A stretch of 64,000 nt of DNA from Gammaproteobacteria bacterium (GTDB lineage Bacteria; Pseudomonadota; Gammaproteobacteria; Pseudomonadales; Azotimanducaceae), in NCBI GenBank assembly GCA_009840545.1, contig VXNM01000010.1, positions 654,627 to 718,626 on the forward strand, written 5' to 3'. This document shows, in pieces, positions 61,826-64,000 of the stretch (its first letter is position 1; each line of letters begins with the position of its first letter). A model generated the notes under the pieces. The model saw nothing but the letters and a program-made list of their open reading frames with translations, was not told the DNA's origin and did not search any database. A program made the position numbers and the translations under genes.

Positions 61826-62388
61826 CAGAGCGAGGATCGCAGCATGAACTGTCGCTGTTTCATTTCTAATTCTGTTCGGTTGGGCAAGTGTGGGAACGGC
61901 ACGATATTGACGGATAGTTCGTCCTCCCCCGACTCTACCATTGAAACGGTTCTCTTTAGCCGATTCAGAATCGCGGGATAGTCGAGGAGACGAAGATACC
62001 GATCATGAGCGAGATTCTGGATGTTTATTCCCTTTTCCCAGCGGCTCAGCGAGGCTTCTCCGAGTCCCGTCAATTGTGAAAAGGCTGCACGTGACATTTT
62101 GTGCCTCCTACGTAGTTGGATGATCTCCTTGGGAGTAAGGACGCCAAAGTGCTGGCACAATGCATTGTGCTCGATCTCCTCGGCTTCCCAATCGGTAAAC
62201 TGGAAGTCACACTGATTGCAACTGTGAACAGGAATTTCGACTGGTAGTCGTACCGCTGACTCGTCGGAGCCGTAGACGTACTCACGTTTCTGAATCGAGG
62301 TGGAGACTAGATTGTTCTCACATTGAGGACAGGTGATGTTCCTTTGACGAGTTGCTTGACTTGATGATCTTTCTTTCTGGGATTCCAT
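61825..62388 (-). CDS. MqsA-like zinc-finger/XRE antitoxin-type regulator
   Basis: 187 residues from ATG 62388 (AAGGA four bases upstream; open frame extends further but overlaps the toxin-like gene). N-terminal zinc-ribbon C20-PQ-C23 ... C57-NQ-C60 as in MqsA, then a C-terminal XRE HTH: LTPKEIIQLRRRHKMSRAAFSQLTGLGEASLSRWEKGINIQNLAHDRYLRLL (86-137), followed by about 50 extra residues not found in E. coli MqsA. It lies seven bases after the disrupted toxin-like gene and overlaps the ATPase gene. It probably binds the palindrome at 62841-62862. Confidence 0.88.
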   Translation of the reverse strand: MESQKERSSSQATRQRNITCPQCENNLVSTSIQKREYVYGSDESAVRLPVEIPVHSCNQCDFQFTDWEAEEIEHNALCQHFGVLTPKEIIQLRRRHKMSRAAFSQLTGLGEASLSRWEKGINIQNLAHDRYLRLLDYPAILNRLKRTVSMVESGEDELSVNIVPFPHLPNRTELEMKQRQFMLRSSL

Positions 62389-62395
62389 TCTTTCC

Positions 62396-62758
62396 TTAAA
62401 TTGTTTTGGTTTCGTTGGAATAGTGGAAGCTGCGTCCAATGATCTTTCCGGATCCAAGCTGAATCTTGACGTAAATCTTCGGCTCGTTAGCATCCAAGTC
62501 GATTTCCATGACGTAGCCTGTTTTGCCAGGTGGTGATTGGAGTTCTACAGTAGTTACTTTACACTCGGACTCCAGTTCTGTTGCGATCAGTTCCCAAGCA
62601 CTTTCATTAGTGAAAAACCCATCGAGATGCCCGTTTGGATTGCGAACGCTCCTAGGCTGTCATTGAATTGGACTTGAAGGTGACCACATGACTATTCGGG
62701 CTTTAGGCTTGCGCGCCAGGATGATTAGTTGCTTTCGTATCGAGGAATCGATACTCAT
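62396..62758 (-). pseudogene. MqsR/DUF4258-like toxin-type gene with in-frame TGA
   Basis: ATG 62758 has a strong AAAGGA seven bases upstream. The frame is 120 codons ending TAA (62398-62396), broken only by TGA at codon 33 (62662-62660), where SSPIQ-stop-QPRSVRNPNG is best read as Trp. The C-terminal part, GYVMEIDL...KIYVKIQLGSGKIIGRSFHYS, resembles the closing strands of MqsR/DUF4258-type mRNA interferases, and position directly before an MqsA-like gene supports a toxin role. No restart codon follows soon after the TGA. Family assignment is tentative; the nonsense codon itself is certain from the sequence given. Confidence 0.65.
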
Positions 62759-62840
62759 TGTTAGTTTCCTTTGTTGGCGATTAGACAAAAAGTGACATCA
62801 TTTGATCATTGTACATCAGGATCGAAGAATTAGTGAATTT

Positions 62841-62862
62841 TTTCCTATCATATGATAGGAAA
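62841..62862. promoter_or_regulatory. Perfect palindrome, likely operator of the MqsA-like operon
   Basis: TTTCCTATCAT (62841-62851) is followed directly by its reverse complement ATGATAGGAAA (62852-62862). It lies about 80 bp before the ATG of the toxin-like gene. MqsA operators are AACCT-spacer-AGGTT-like palindromes; the central CCTAT/ATAGG halves here are similar. Autoregulation by the HTH protein encoded in the operon is the natural inference. Confidence 0.7.
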
Positions 62863-63523
62863 TTGTCTGGGTATGTTGGATCTTGAAGAATGGAGAAGGG
62901 TACGAATTGGCTTAAGTTAGTGATTCGCCCACTATGTCGAATTGGGAATCGATTCTTAGGGTACGATCGCCTGTATGCCGAAAGTATCGTCTTTAGCTCG
63001 AATTCCGTGCTGAGAGTTTTGGTTGTGCTTGTGGGAGAGAAAGGTTCGATTTTTGGACGTTTGGTCTAGTATCTTGCTGCGTCCTACGGAGACTCCAACA
63101 TCAATGACGTAGTCATCGCTTCTTCGACTTTTGACACTTTGAATCGCTCAAATGACCTGGCAATACCATTGGACAAGCGATTTCACCTGAGTCTTTATAG
63201 CGTTGGTCTAGGAATCCATTTTCAAATGCTAAAACATCAGCAATTGAACGGCATTGCTGAAATTCTGTGCTCGGGATAATTGCAGATAAAATTTACACTA
63301 CTTTTGAGGTTGAATGACCTAGCGGTCGTTGGCATCGCTACCCATGTGTTAGAGAGTTTCTCAGTCAATCGGCATCACATGTAGTAGATTTCTCTGCTGA
63401 CGCAATTTTCGTTGATTTCGTCATGTTAGATCTGCTGATGGCGGTCTAACCAACCGTTTGTGTATGCTAAAAGCAGCTTTGAGCTAACACAAATGCATTT
63501 GATGTAGTTTCAACTAACACAAA
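62863..63523. other. Intergenic stretch with three phased ACACAAA boxes before the Fic gene
   Basis: 660 bp. Near the right end TTTGTGT (63457-63463), ACACAAA (63487-63493) and ACACAAA (63517-63523) are each 30 bp apart; the two direct copies are extended to CTAACACAAA and the last abuts the GTG start of the Fic gene. This looks like an operator set. The remainder shows nothing I can name. Confidence 0.5.
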
Positions 63524-64000
63524 GTGAAACCTTTCGACCCATCTCCGCTGTCGCCGCAGGGCCTTCAATTGGAGCCTTTAGTGTATCTGATTGGACAGGC
63601 CAATGCCATGCTTTCCAGATACGATGGACTGCTAGAAAACCTAATCAACCCTCAGGTTCTGCTCTCACCACTTGTCATGAAGGAGGCAGAACTCTCGTCG
63701 CGCATTGAAGGCACGATGGCTACAGCCAACGAGGCTTATCAAAAGGAGGCAGGCCGCGAATTCACTGCCGAGAAAGAAGCTGACATTCAAGAGGTCCTCA
63801 ACTACCGTTCAACTCTTCAACTTGCCACACACCTCATTGGGTCTCGACCGATAAATCTGTACCTAATCCGTCAAATGCACAGCACACTCATGCAGGGAGT
63901 GCGCGGAGCTCAGCTTCAGGTTGGTGGCTTTAGAGTCACCCAGAATTGGATAAGTCCCACGGGATGTTCCATCGATGAAGCGACGTACGTTCCACCATCA
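63524..64000 (+). CDS. Fic family protein, N-terminal part (truncated by window edge)
   Basis: 159 codons visible from GTG 63524, beginning KPFDPSPLSPQGLQLEPLVYLIG with the classic MKPFxP start of Fic_N-type proteins. LVMKEAELSSRIEGTMAT carries an (S/T)xxxE(G/N) inhibitory helix (SSRIEG), and LHTTLM-like MHSTLMQGVRGAQLQVGGFRVTQNWI...ATYVPP leads into the Fic core, whose HPFxxGNGR loop lies beyond the window. No Shine-Dalgarno; a phased operator-like box touches the start codon. Different subgroup from the Fic protein at 7127-8314. Confidence 0.9.
   Translation, partial: MKPFDPSPLSPQGLQLEPLVYLIGQANAMLSRYDGLLENLINPQVLLSPLVMKEAELSSRIEGTMATANEAYQKEAGREFTAEKEADIQEVLNYRSTLQLATHLIGSRPINLYLIRQMHSTLMQGVRGAQLQVGGFRVTQNWISPTGCSIDEATYVPPS

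Noticed and set aside
28843-62662. Genetic code change with TGA read as Trp, suggested by TGA at two Trp positions
   Set aside because: TGA serves as an ordinary stop in many conserved genes here (trmB, metW, yggS, ruvX overlaps), and higB also contains TAA.

Overview
The window looks like chromosome from a gammaproteobacterium, probably a marine or otherwise environmental lineage with mid-range GC that I cannot name to genus. The evidence is a compact minus-strand housekeeping block at 11.9-19.0 kb (algH/yqgE, ruvX, yggS, proC, yggT, metX, metW, DUF4426, rdgB, hemW) that closely follows the gene order of Pseudomonas and relatives, a sigma-32 gene (rpoH) close to the enterobacterial protein, and gshB and tonB, which normally sit beside algH.

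Layout. 1-0.9 kb: 3' truncated ammonium transporter (minus). 1.2-3.8 kb: two exported beta-lactamase-fold serine hydrolases. 3.9-6.1 kb: a small unknown protein, then rpoH behind a near-perfect CIRCE operator, then trmB. 6.1-10.2 kb: PhyH-type dioxygenase, Fic protein, a roughly 1 kb gene desert with two copies of an unusual repeat element, and an enoyl-CoA hydratase family protein. 10.4-11.9 kb: a split EF-hand gene and a HEPN-domain gene that overlaps hemW. 11.9-19.0 kb: the housekeeping operon. 19-29.3 kb: an inserted stretch separating algH from tonB-gshB, with a DUF4143 ATPase, an ABC exporter with a TlpA-like thioredoxin, an alpha/beta hydrolase overlapping a PLP decarboxylase, a di-heme peroxidase and a HigBA locus whose toxin is dead. 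29.4-31.4 kb: tonB and gshB. 31.5-33.6 kb: exported amidohydrolase and a His-rich exported protein with a clear terminator.

33.9-51.4 kb is accessory. It begins with three genes reminiscent of defence loci (DUF2779 Cas4-like/DEDD nuclease, AlbA_2-ATPase with an extra C-terminal region, Nmad2-like protein). It continues with three paralogous exported helical-repeat proteins, one of them interrupted by an in-frame amber codon, an M48-like protein that has lost its zinc-site residues, a decayed duplicate of that protein's 3' end, and an outer-membrane barrel remnant. 51.6-57.8 kb encodes a giant secreted metzincin with thrombospondin type-3 and FG-GAP-like repeats, preceded by a membrane-anchored partner. 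57.9-60.9 kb holds a cytochrome b561 and a lipoprotein built of tandem Ig/cadherin-like repeats. 61-62.9 kb is a toxin-like/MqsA-like/KGGVGR-ATPase operon with a perfect palindromic operator; its toxin-like gene carries an in-frame TGA. The window ends inside a second Fic gene.

The most notable themes are: a CIRCE element in front of the sigma-32 gene; two unrelated toxin-antitoxin loci in which only the toxin is broken by nonsense codons while the antitoxin is intact; a duplicated intergenic element made of 12-bp phased TTTGAC units around an AT-rich hairpin; and a family of W-x(n)-DP-x-A helical-repeat exported proteins. No rRNA, tRNA, CRISPR array, insertion sequence or integrase was seen.
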